Part shown: positions 1-7,290 of the stretch, in pieces
Numbering within the stretch: position 1 is the first letter of the stretch
How the letters are laid out: every line of letters begins with the position of its first letter
NCBI GenBank assembly: GCA_028717525.1
Contig: JAQUNT010000039.1
Location: 1-10,186 of the forward strand
DNA: 10,186 nucleotides
Direction of reading: 5' to 3'
From: Elusimicrobiota bacterium
GTDB lineage: Bacteria; Elusimicrobiota; Elusimicrobia; UBA1565; UBA9628
Program-made: the position numbers and the translations under genes
Notes under the pieces: model-generated
Seen by the model: the letters and a program-made list of their open reading frames with translations, nothing else
The model's database searches: none
What the model was told of the DNA's origin: nothing

Positions 1-73
1 CTTCCTGACCGACTGGGGCCCGCGGCTGCTGGCCAACTTCCTCGGCCTGCCGGCGCCGGCCATCGCGACCTGA
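1..73 (+). CDS. 3' end of an unidentified upstream gene (partial)
   Basis: Frame 2 of the window start is open for 23 codons and ends at a TGA at 71-73. The visible tail contains LTDWGPRLLANFLGLP and ends PAPAIAT. It is too short to assign. Its position just upstream of lpxK makes another envelope or lipid A gene plausible, but that is only inference from context. A tandem repeat and a terminator-like hairpin follow, so it is probably transcribed separately from, or only partly read through into, the lpxK block. Confidence 0.55.
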   Translation, partial: FLTDWGPRLLANFLGLPAPAIAT

Positions 74-88
74 CGCGGGGAAGAGATT

Positions 89-120
89 GACGCCACGACG
101 CCACGACGCCACGACGCGAC
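89..120. repeat. 8-bp tandem repeat (GACGCCAC x3 plus a degenerate copy)
   Basis: Three perfect head-to-tail copies of GACGCCAC occupy 89-112. A fourth copy at 113-120 differs by one base (GACGCGAC). The array lies in the 122-nt spacer between the upstream stop codon and lpxK. It is a short simple repeat of the kind that changes length by slippage. No gene reads through it and no function is evident. Confidence 0.85.
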
Positions 121-142
121 GATAAGGAATTCGACGTTTAGC

Positions 143-166
143 GGCCGGGCTTGCCCGGCCTGTTTG
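143..166 (+). terminator. Terminator-like hairpin before lpxK
   Basis: GGCCGGGC at 143-150 pairs perfectly with GCCCGGCC at 153-160, giving a 7-8 bp all-GC stem with a 2-4 nt loop. TGTTTG follows at 161-166. A GC-rich stem with a T-rich tail 3' of a stop codon resembles an intrinsic terminator, although the T-tract is short and interrupted. It also decides the lpxK start: the in-frame TTG at 151 falls in the loop of this hairpin and so is an unlikely initiation codon. Confidence 0.5.
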
Positions 167-195
167 CCCTGGCAGGCACGTTTCGCCCAATCACC

Positions 196-1275
196 ATGGC
201 CGATCCGCAACCCACATCCCGCCGCCAGCGTTTCGTCGAGGTCATGAGCGGGCAGGCCCAGGACGGCTGGGCCCAGGTGCTCCGGCCGGCGGCCGGGCTG
301 GCCAGCGGGTTCTACGCGGCCGCCATCGCCCTGCGAAACCTGCGCTACGACGCGGGGGCCGGCGTCTGGCGGCTGGCCCGCCCGGTCCTCAGTGTCGGCA
401 ACCTCTCCGTCGGCGGCACGGGCAAGACCGTCCTGGTCATCGAGATCGCCCGGTGGCTGCTGGAGGCGGGGCGGCGGCCGGCCGTCCTGCTCCGCGGCTA
501 CAAGGGCGAGGCCTCGCCCGTCGGCGCCGACGAGGCGGCCATGCTCCGCCAGCAACTCGTCAACGTCTCGGTCGAGGCCAACCCCGACCGAATCGCGGCC
601 GGGCGGAAACTGCTCGCCGGCCCGAGGCCGCCGGACGTATTCATCCTCGACGACGGCTTCCAGCACCGCCGCCTGGCCCGCGACCTCGACGTGGTGCTGG
701 TCAACGCGCTCGATCCCTTCGGCGGCCGGGCCCTGCTGCCTCTGGGAGACCTGCGCGAGCCTCCGGGCGCCCTGCGCCGGGCCCAGCTCATCGTCATCAC
801 CCACGTGGACCTCGCCCCGGCCCAATCCCTGGCGGTCCTGCGCCAGGACATCCAACGCCTCAACCCGCGCGCCCCGGTCCTGGAGGCGGTCCACAAGCCG
901 GACTACCTCTACGAGGTCAAGACCGAGATCCGGCACCACCTCGACCGCCTGCAGGGCCGGCCCGCGGCCGCCCTCTCGGGCCTGGCCTCGCCGCAGCAGT
1001 TCGAAGCCTGCCTGAAGGGCAACGGCGTGCCCATCGCCCAGAGCTGGCGCTATCCGGACCACCACCGCTACAGCGCCCGCGAACTGGGCTCCATCGACCA
1101 CCTGCGCGACGGCCTGCCCCTGGTGACCACCTTCAAGGATCTGGTCAAGTTCCCGTCCGGCTGGCGCGAGCTCCTCGGCGGCGAGGTCTACGCCCTGGGC
1201 ATCAAGCTCGAGATCGTCAAGGGCGAGAGCGTGTGGAACGACACCCTGGCCGCCCTGGCCGGGCAGAAGCCATGA
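196..1275 (+). CDS. lpxK: Tetraacyldisaccharide 4'-kinase (LpxK)
   Basis: LpxK phosphorylates the 4' position of the tetraacyl disaccharide-1-phosphate to give lipid IVA, at the cytoplasmic face of the inner membrane. The 359-residue product has the family's usual length. Seen in order: an amphipathic N-terminal region (about 20-50); the P-loop GNLSVGGTGKT with GGTGKT at 73-78; LLRGYKG at 98-104; the signature DDGFQHRRL at 152-160; and PDHHRYS at 287-293, which carries the region of the catalytic-dyad histidine known in Aquifex LpxK. The usual TEKDAVK motif is here TTFKDLVK (311-318), with Glu replaced by Phe. I chose the ATG at 196 because the TTG at 151 lies in a hairpin loop and the helix RRQRFVEVMSG before the membrane-associated part looks native; ATG 244, preceded by a GAGG at 237-240, is the alternative. 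Its stop overlaps the next ATG (ATGA). Confidence 0.93.
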   Translation: MADPQPTSRRQRFVEVMSGQAQDGWAQVLRPAAGLASGFYAAAIALRNLRYDAGAGVWRLARPVLSVGNLSVGGTGKTVLVIEIARWLLEAGRRPAVLLRGYKGEASPVGADEAAMLRQQLVNVSVEANPDRIAAGRKLLAGPRPPDVFILDDGFQHRRLARDLDVVLVNALDPFGGRALLPLGDLREPPGALRRAQLIVITHVDLAPAQSLAVLRQDIQRLNPRAPVLEAVHKPDYLYEVKTEIRHHLDRLQGRPAAALSGLASPQQFEACLKGNGVPIAQSWRYPDHHRYSARELGSIDHLRDGLPLVTTFKDLVKFPSGWRELLGGEVYALGIKLEIVKGESVWNDTLAALAGQKP

Positions 1276-2141
1276 CGGCTCGCCCCCCAAAGGAACCGCC
1301 GGCCCCCGTGGGGGGCCGGCGGTTGCGCGGCGCCTTCGGCGCCGCGCTGTTTGTTCTGTCGGCCTGCGCATCCGGGTCGTTCGCCGTCGACATCAGTAGT
1401 TCGACCATTACCGACCCCCACCAGCTCGCCTCAGGCCCCGTCGAGGTCTCGTCCGGCCTGGCCCGCCTGACCGTCTACCCGGAGCAGCTCGAATACGACG
1501 TGTCCTGGGGCTTCGTGGCCGTGGGGCGGGCCACCTTGGGAGTGCGCCAGATTCTGCGCTTCAACGGCGAGCCCGCCTACCACGTGGTCTCCGAGGCCAG
1601 GTCCAACGGCTTCTGCGACACCTTCTACAAAGTCCGCGACCTCAACGAATCCTGGATGGACGCCCGGGACATCACCTCTTTCGGGTATGCCAAGAAACTG
1701 CGTGAGGGGCGTTTCTTCAGGGACGAGTGGGTGCTCTACGACAAGCCCGCGGGCCGCTTCCTCTCCAAGAAGACCGACCGCGACGGGGCCTTCACCTGGT
1801 CGGCGGGAACCATCCCGGTCCAGGTGCAGGACATCCTCTCCAGCCTCTACTACGTACGCTCCCAGGAGCTCGTGCCCGGGGCCGAGGTCGTCATCGACGT
1901 CAACACCAAGCGCACCTGGCCCATGGTCGTGCGCGTCCTGCGCCGCGAAACGGTCAAGACCCGGGCCGGGACTTTCCCCTGTCTGGTGGTGGAGCCCGCC
2001 CTGCGCGACGAGGGCATCTTCATCCAGAAGGGACGCAGGCTCCAGATCTGGCTGACGGAAGACGCGCGCAAGACCCCCGTGCGCATGAGCGTGGAGGTCT
2101 TCTTCGGCCACATCACGGCCAGTCTGTCCAAAATGTTATAA
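1272..2141 (+). CDS. DUF3108 family lipoprotein
   Basis: This 289-residue protein starts in a 4-nt ATGA overlap with lpxK. A basic region (GGRRLRG) and a short hydrophobic stretch lead to a lipobox LSAC, with the acylated cysteine predicted at residue 32. The mature part matches the DUF3108 pattern: YDVSWGFVAVGRATLGV (75-91), AYHVVSEARSNGFCDTFYKVRD (102-123), and a C-terminal IWLTEDARKTPVRM (259-272) followed by GHITASL. DUF3108 proteins are predicted envelope proteins, probably beta-rich; the family has no settled biochemical role that I can state. Its place among LPS genes suggests an envelope function (inference). An in-frame TTG at 1323 would give a more compact lipoprotein signal with the cysteine at position 15 and is a reasonable alternative start. 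Two strong hairpins lie in this leader region (1296-1347). Confidence 0.85.
   Translation: MTARPPKEPPAPVGGRRLRGAFGAALFVLSACASGSFAVDISSSTITDPHQLASGPVEVSSGLARLTVYPEQLEYDVSWGFVAVGRATLGVRQILRFNGEPAYHVVSEARSNGFCDTFYKVRDLNESWMDARDITSFGYAKKLREGRFFRDEWVLYDKPAGRFLSKKTDRDGAFTWSAGTIPVQVQDILSSLYYVRSQELVPGAEVVIDVNTKRTWPMVVRVLRRETVKTRAGTFPCLVVEPALRDEGIFIQKGRRLQIWLTEDARKTPVRMSVEVFFGHITASLSKML
1296..1355 (+). promoter_or_regulatory. Two adjacent perfect hairpins with T-rich tail in the lipoprotein leader
   Basis: Hairpin 1: CCGCCGGCCCCC (1296-1307) pairs perfectly over 12 bp with GGGGGCCGGCGG (1311-1322), loop GTG. Hairpin 2 begins two bases later: GCGCGGCGCC (1325-1334) pairs perfectly over 10 bp with GGCGCCGCGC (1338-1347), loop TTC. 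The T-rich run TGTTTGTT follows at 1348-1355. The second hairpin and its tail look like an intrinsic terminator, and the tail's first six bases are the same as those after the hairpin at 143-160. Both lie within or just before the signal-peptide codons of the DUF3108 gene, so they could attenuate transcription or block ribosomes there. A regulatory role is inference; the pairing is directly visible. Confidence 0.5.
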
Positions 2142-2142
2142 T
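2134..2142 (+). promoter_or_regulatory. Extended -10 promoter for rfaE1
   Basis: TGTTATAAT at 2134-2142 is a perfect extended -10 element (TGn plus TATAAT) in an otherwise very GC-rich region. It overlaps the last codons of the DUF3108 gene. No convincing -35 hexamer lies 17 nt upstream, which extended -10 promoters can tolerate. The expected transcription start near 2149-2150 is only about 8 nt before the rfaE1 ATG at 2157. This matches the absence of a Shine-Dalgarno sequence there and suggests a nearly leaderless transcript. Confidence 0.5.
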
Positions 2143-2156
2143 CGCACGCGATAATA

Positions 2157-3149
2157 ATGGGCAGAACTCCCGCCGAGCGTTCCCGCCTCCAGGGCATCGT
2201 AGACCGTTTCTCCCGCCAGCGCATCCTCGTCGTCGGCGACCTCATGCTCGATCAGTTCATCCGGGGCGGGGTCTCGCGCATCTCCCCCGAGGCCCCGGTG
2301 CCCGTGGTTCAGGTGCGCTCCGAGAGCTTCGTCCTGGGCGGCGCGGGCAACGTGGCGCACAACCTGTCCTCCTTGGGGGCGCGGGTGGAGGTGGTGGGCG
2401 TCATCGGCGAGGACCAGGCGGGCCGGCGGCTCCTCGACGACTTCTCGGCCCGGGGCATCGCAACCGGCCGCATGGTGACCGAACCCTCCCGGGTGACCTC
2501 CCAAAAGTGCCGCATCATCGCCGAGCATCAGCAGGTGGTGCGCTTCGACCGCGAGAGCCCGGGTCCCCTGCCGGCGGGGGCGGAGCGGGGCGTGCTCAAG
2601 GTCCTCCTCGCGGCCCTGTCCCAGACCGATGCGGTCATCCTTTCCGACTACGGCAAGGGCGTCGTGTCCCGCAAGGTCATCGCCGCCGCCATCAAGGGCG
2701 CCCACAGGCGCGGCATCCCGGTCACCGTGGACCCCAAGATCGAGCACTTCGGGCTCTACCGCGGGGTGGATTGCATCACCCCCAACACGGCCGAGGCCTG
2801 GGCCGGCATGCGCCGCCCGCCGCAGGCCGGCGACCAGCCCCTCATCGAACTGGGCTGGGGCATCCGCTCCCGCCTGCGCGCCAAGTCCGTCCTCATCACC
2901 CGCGGCCCGGACGGTATGAGCCTCTTCGAAGACGGCGGGCGCCTGACCCACATCCCCACGGTGGCCCAGGAAGTCTTCGATGTGACCGGCGCCGGCGACA
3001 CCGTCATCTCCGTGCTGACTTTGGGCCTGGCGGCCGGGGCGCCCATCCGAGAGGCCGCCGTGCTTTCGAACTACGCGGCCGGCATCGTGGTCGGCAAGCT
3101 CGGCACCGCGGTCTGCACCGTACCGGAGCTGAAAGAGGCCTTGCGCTGA
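2157..3149 (+). CDS. rfaE1: D-glycero-beta-D-manno-heptose-7-phosphate kinase (RfaE1 / HldA type)
   Basis: A PfkB/ribokinase-fold sugar kinase of 330 residues. It phosphorylates heptose-7-phosphate at C1 in the ADP-heptose pathway for the LPS inner core. Visible motifs: VVGDLMLDQFIRG (25-37), RISPEAPVPVV (41-51), GGAGNVAHNL (61-70), SDYGKGVV (163-170), DPK (192-194), TPNTAEA (208-214) and the PfkB signature DVTGAGDT (275-282), whose D281 is the expected catalytic base. It corresponds to the N-terminal half of E. coli HldE; the nucleotidyltransferase half is absent, so a separate RfaE2 is expected elsewhere. The gene follows DUF3108 by 15 nt with no Shine-Dalgarno, but with an extended -10 box just upstream. 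Its stop overlaps the kdsB ATG (TGATG). Substrate assignment rests on family resemblance and context; other PfkB sugar kinases are less likely. Confidence 0.9.
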   Translation: MGRTPAERSRLQGIVDRFSRQRILVVGDLMLDQFIRGGVSRISPEAPVPVVQVRSESFVLGGAGNVAHNLSSLGARVEVVGVIGEDQAGRRLLDDFSARGIATGRMVTEPSRVTSQKCRIIAEHQQVVRFDRESPGPLPAGAERGVLKVLLAALSQTDAVILSDYGKGVVSRKVIAAAIKGAHRRGIPVTVDPKIEHFGLYRGVDCITPNTAEAWAGMRRPPQAGDQPLIELGWGIRSRLRAKSVLITRGPDGMSLFEDGGRLTHIPTVAQEVFDVTGAGDTVISVLTLGLAAGAPIREAAVLSNYAAGIVVGKLGTAVCTVPELKEALR

Positions 3150-3880
3150 TGAAGAACGCGGACTGCCTCGTCGTCATCCCCGCCCGTCTGGGCTCCACGA
3201 GGTTCCCGGCCAAGGTCCTGGCGCTCTTGGGGGGCAGGCCGGTGGTGGAGTGGTGCTGGCGCGCGGCGCGCGCAGCCCGCGTGGGTCCCGTGCTGGTGGC
3301 CACGGACGACGAGCGCGTGCGCCGAGTCGTGGCCGCTTTCGGCGGGGAGGCGGTCCTGACCCCGAAGTCCTGCGCCTCGGGCTCCGACCGGGTGGCCCGG
3401 GCCGCCAAGGGCCGGCGCGAGCCCCTGATCATCAACCTGCAGGGAGACATGCCTTTCGTCAAGCCTGCGACGATCCGCCGCGTGGCCGACATCCTGCGGA
3501 GCAACCCGGCAGCGGACATGGCCACCGCGGTGATGCCCCTGGACGACCCGCGGCGGGAGGCGGACCCCAACGTGGTCAAGGCCGCCCTGACCCGGGACGG
3601 CCGCGCGCTCTACTTCTCCCGCGCCGCCATCCCCTTCTCCCGGGACGGCGGCCGGCCCCGGCGCTTCGAGCATCTGGGCATCTACGGGTTCCGACGCCGC
3701 AGCCTGGACCGGTTTGTGAGCCTGCCCGCCACCGCCCTGGAGCGCTGCGAATGCCTGGAGCAGCTCCGGGCCCTGGAAGACGGGATGACCATCTACGCCG
3801 CCGTGGTGAGCGAAAGGCCCGTGGCCATCGACACCCCGGCGGACCTCCGCCGCGCCGAGCGCATGCTGAAAGGGAAATAG
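3149..3880 (+). CDS. kdsB: 3-deoxy-manno-octulosonate cytidylyltransferase (CMP-Kdo synthetase)
   Basis: KdsB couples Kdo to CTP, giving CMP-Kdo, the donor used to glycosylate lipid A. The 243-residue length is typical. Motifs: the nucleotide-binding IPARLGSTRFPAK (10-22), ATDD (51-54), SGSDRVA (78-84), LQGDMPF (97-103), VVKAALTRDGRALYFSRAAIPFSRDG (142-167), HLGIYGFRR (175-183), LEQLRALEDG (203-212) and IDTPADL (227-233). The two aspartates expected to bind magnesium are at 100 and 228. The normally conserved QGDEP is QGDMP, with Met101 replacing Glu, an oddity in an otherwise canonical sequence. The start overlaps the rfaE1 stop by one base, and AGAGG at 3134-3138 is a plausible ribosome binding site. 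The downstream pyrG supplies its CTP substrate. Confidence 0.94.
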   Translation: MKNADCLVVIPARLGSTRFPAKVLALLGGRPVVEWCWRAARAARVGPVLVATDDERVRRVVAAFGGEAVLTPKSCASGSDRVARAAKGRREPLIINLQGDMPFVKPATIRRVADILRSNPAADMATAVMPLDDPRREADPNVVKAALTRDGRALYFSRAAIPFSRDGGRPRRFEHLGIYGFRRRSLDRFVSLPATALERCECLEQLRALEDGMTIYAAVVSERPVAIDTPADLRRAERMLKGK

Positions 3881-3883
3881 GGA

Positions 3884-5488
<1,605 letters not shown>

Positions 5489-5489
5489 G

Positions 5490-6446
5490 ATGCGCGCCGG
5501 CCGTAAGGAAATCCGTCCGGCCGGCACCTGCGGAGCTTCCGGTACCGCAGGCGCCGGCCGTAAGGAAATCCGTCCGGCCGGCACCTGCGGAGCTTCCGAT
5601 ACCGCAGGCGCCGTGCGCCAGGTGCGCCTGGAGGTGGGAGGGGCCGTCTTCTCCAACGACGCCCCCTTGGCCTTCATCGGAGGCCTCTGCGCCCTCGAGT
5701 CCGAGGCGCTGCTCCGGAAGGTGGGCCGGTCGCTCAGGGACTGCTTCGCCAGGCTGGGAGCGGGCTTCATCCTCAAGTGCTCGGCCGACAAGGCCAACCG
5801 GACCTCGGTCCAGGCCTTCCGCGGTCCGGGCTTCGAAGCCGGCCTGCGCATCCTGGCCCGCGTCGCGCGGAGCCTGGGCGTGGCCTGCCTGACCGACGTG
5901 CACGAGCCCGCGCAGGCTCAACTGGCCGCCCGCTACGTGGACATCCTGCAGGTGCCGGCCTTCCTGTGCCGCCAGACCGAGATGCTCCTGGCCTGCGGCC
6001 GCACCGGCAAGCCGGTCAACCTTAAGAAAGGGCAGTTCGTCTCCCCCTGGGACATGGTCCACGCGGTGCGCAAGGTCGAGTCCACGGGCAACCGCAGGAT
6101 ACTGATCACGGAGCGCGGCACGAGCTTCGGCTACGGCAACCTCGTCGTGGACATGCGCGCGCTGGCCGTCCTGCGCTCCTTGGGCTACCCCGTGATCTTC
6201 GACGCGACGCACTCCGTGCAGCTCCCGGGCGGCCTGGGCCATGCCACGGGGGGCGACCGCCGGCATATCTGGCCTCTGACGCGGGCCGCGGCGGCCGTGG
6301 GCGTGGCCGGGGTCTTCTTCGAGGCCCATCCCGACCCGGACCGGGCGCTGAGCGACGGCCCCAACGCCCTGGCCCTGCGCGACGTGCCGCGCTTCGCCGC
6401 CATGGCGCGGCGCATAGACTCCGTGGCGAAGAAGGTGCTCCTATGA
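5490..6446 (+). CDS. kdsA: 3-deoxy-8-phosphooctulonate synthase, metal-dependent class, with repeat-encoded N-terminal extension
   Basis: KdsA condenses arabinose-5-phosphate with PEP to Kdo-8-phosphate. The core shows GGLCALES (64-71), KCSADKANRTS (96-106), RGPG (111-114), TDVHEP (135-140), VPAFLCRQTE (155-164), VNLKKGQFVSP (176-186), FDATHSVQLPGG (237-248), FFEAHPDPD (276-284) and SDGPNAL (288-294). The four ligands of metal-dependent KdsA are present: Cys67, His241, Glu278 and Asp289; the metal-free E. coli type has Asn at the Cys position. The first about 41 residues are not KdsA-like. They are two copies of a 19-residue unit (AGRKEIRPAGTCGAS...) encoded by a 57-bp DNA repeat. I chose ATG 5490 because removing 5491-5613 restores ATG CGC CAG GTG and a normal protein of about 277 residues. 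ATG 5478 (overlapping pyrG) and GTG 5613 or 5622 (skipping the repeats) are alternatives. No clear Shine-Dalgarno supports any of them. Confidence 0.9.
   Translation: MRAGRKEIRPAGTCGASGTAGAGRKEIRPAGTCGASDTAGAVRQVRLEVGGAVFSNDAPLAFIGGLCALESEALLRKVGRSLRDCFARLGAGFILKCSADKANRTSVQAFRGPGFEAGLRILARVARSLGVACLTDVHEPAQAQLAARYVDILQVPAFLCRQTEMLLACGRTGKPVNLKKGQFVSPWDMVHAVRKVESTGNRRILITERGTSFGYGNLVVDMRALAVLRSLGYPVIFDATHSVQLPGGLGHATGGDRRHIWPLTRAAAAVGVAGVFFEAHPDPDRALSDGPNALALRDVPRFAAMARRIDSVAKKVLL
5494..5607. repeat. 57-bp palindromic repeat, two tandem copies, in frame in kdsA
   Basis: Copies at 5494-5550 and 5551-5607 are identical except for G5542 versus A5599. A third copy starts but stops after 6 bp (5608-5613). 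Each unit contains GCCGGCCG/CGGCCGGC (8-bp perfect arms, e.g. 5496-5503 and 5518-5525) and CCTGCGG/CCGCAGG (7 bp, 5527-5533 and 5545-5551); the latter extends by 5 more pairs past one mismatch. The length of 19 codons keeps the kdsA frame open. TGCGC flanks the array at 5491-5495 and 5614-5618, which could be a target duplication or chance. It resembles palindromic elements inserted in frame into genes, as known for the Rickettsia palindromic elements; no sequence relation is claimed. Confidence 0.85.
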
Positions 6447-6769
6447 AATGCATGAACTGCGGCCAGGAGAACAAGGACGCGGCCAAGGCCTGCAAGAAAT
6501 GCGGTCGCGACCTCACCATCCCGCCGGCTTGGTTCCCGGACTCCAAGTGGCACCTGCGCACCTTGGGCATCATCTACGCCTGCCTCGTGGTGCTCTATTT
6601 CGGGGTGAGCTACCTGCTGCGCAAGCTGCCCCGCCCCTACCACATACGCAAGATCCCCGTCGAGATGACGCCCTGGCTGCGCCCGGGCGGCCGGATCGTT
6701 CCCGACGAGCAGCTGCGGGCCCCGGGCGAGAAGCCCGAAGTCGAGAGCCCCGCGCCGGCCAAGAAGTGA
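6443..6769 (+). CDS. Small membrane-anchored zinc-ribbon protein
   Basis: This 108-residue protein starts with a four-cysteine zinc ribbon, MKCMNCGQEN...CKKCGRD, with cysteines at 3, 6, 17 and 20. One hydrophobic segment follows at about 39-59 (LRTLGIIYACLVVLYFGVSYLL), then a roughly 50-residue proline- and charge-rich tail. I recognise no named family beyond the ribbon. A cytoplasmic ribbon with the tail in the periplasm is likely from the order of segments and the basic residues flanking the helix, but that is inference. The start overlaps the kdsA stop by 4 nt (ATGA), with AAGG at 6432-6435, and the stop overlaps the lptC GTG. It therefore lies where kdsC and related genes often sit between kdsA and lptC. 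It may be an accessory factor for LPS assembly, but no function can be assigned. Confidence 0.85.
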   Translation: MKCMNCGQENKDAAKACKKCGRDLTIPPAWFPDSKWHLRTLGIIYACLVVLYFGVSYLLRKLPRPYHIRKIPVEMTPWLRPGGRIVPDEQLRAPGEKPEVESPAPAKK

Positions 6770-7290
6770 GCTCCGCCGCCCGCGCCGGCGCCGTCCTCGT
6801 CCTGCTGGGCTCGCTCGGCGCCGGCGCGTGCCGCCAGGCCCGGCCGACCGCCTCCGAGCCCCTCCAGACCATGGAGGACTTCGTGCTGGACCAGACCGTG
6901 GGCGGGGTCCAGGTCTGGGAGCTGGCGGCGCGCAGCGCCGTCCTGCACGAGGAGGCCGGCCACGCGGTGCTCGACCAGCCGCGCATGCGCTTCTTCCGCG
7001 GCGGCCGCGTGGTCTCCCGGGTGAGCTCCGTGACCGGCAAGGTCATGGTGGCCACGCACGACGTGTTCCTGTCGACCTCGGTGGTGCTCGAGGCCCTGGA
7101 GGACCGCTCGGTCCTGGAGACGGACGCCATGACCTATTCCGCCAAGCGCGACCGATTCCTCACGGACGCCGAGGTGTTGGTCAAGAGGCCGGAAGGCCGT
7201 CTGCGCGGCCGCGGCCTGGAGGCCAGGCCGGACCTCTCCGAGATCCGCATCTTCAACCAGCGCGCCGAGGTCAAGGAGGGCAAGTCGTGA
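6766..7290 (+). CDS. lptC: LPS export protein LptC, lipoprotein-type
   Basis: LptC links the inner-membrane LptBFG transporter to periplasmic LptA in the LPS bridge. The 174-residue product begins at GTG 6766, in a GTGA overlap with the zinc-ribbon gene. A hydrophobic stretch (AGAVLVLLGSLGAGAC) ends in a lipobox-like AGAC with Cys22, so it is probably a lipoprotein rather than the single-pass membrane form of E. coli. The LptC pattern is clear: VWELAARSAVLHEE (50-63), MRFFRGGRVVSRVSSVTGKV (74-93), DVFLSTSVVLEALEDRSVLETDAMTYSAKRDRFLTD (99-134), VKRPEGRLRGRGLEARPDLSEIRI (139-162). No shorter start would keep the signal sequence. The following lptA and lptB genes support the assignment. Confidence 0.87.
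   Translation: MSSAARAGAVLVLLGSLGAGACRQARPTASEPLQTMEDFVLDQTVGGVQVWELAARSAVLHEEAGHAVLDQPRMRFFRGGRVVSRVSSVTGKVMVATHDVFLSTSVVLEALEDRSVLETDAMTYSAKRDRFLTDAEVLVKRPEGRLRGRGLEARPDLSEIRIFNQRAEVKEGKS
7273..7279 (+). promoter_or_regulatory. Strong Shine-Dalgarno for lptA
   Basis: AAGGAGG at 7273-7279 is a full anti-16S-complementary core, placed 7 nt before GTG 7287. It lies inside the last codons of lptC and fixes the GTG that overlaps the lptC stop as the lptA start. It is the clearest ribosome binding site in the window. Confidence 0.75.

Noticed and set aside
89..120. The 8-bp tandem array as a CRISPR or origin iteron
   Set aside because: Units are only 8 bp with no spacers, there are few copies, and there are no cas or replication genes nearby.
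151..195. TTG at 151 as the lpxK start
   Set aside because: The codon lies in the loop of a GC hairpin, has no Shine-Dalgarno at useful distance, and adds residues without LpxK resemblance. ATG 196 is better.
453..1271. The upstream part of the open frame that contains the DUF3108 gene
   Set aside because: It is an out-of-frame Arg/Pro/Gly-rich reading of lpxK. The real gene starts at ATG 1272, followed by a signal peptide with lipobox.
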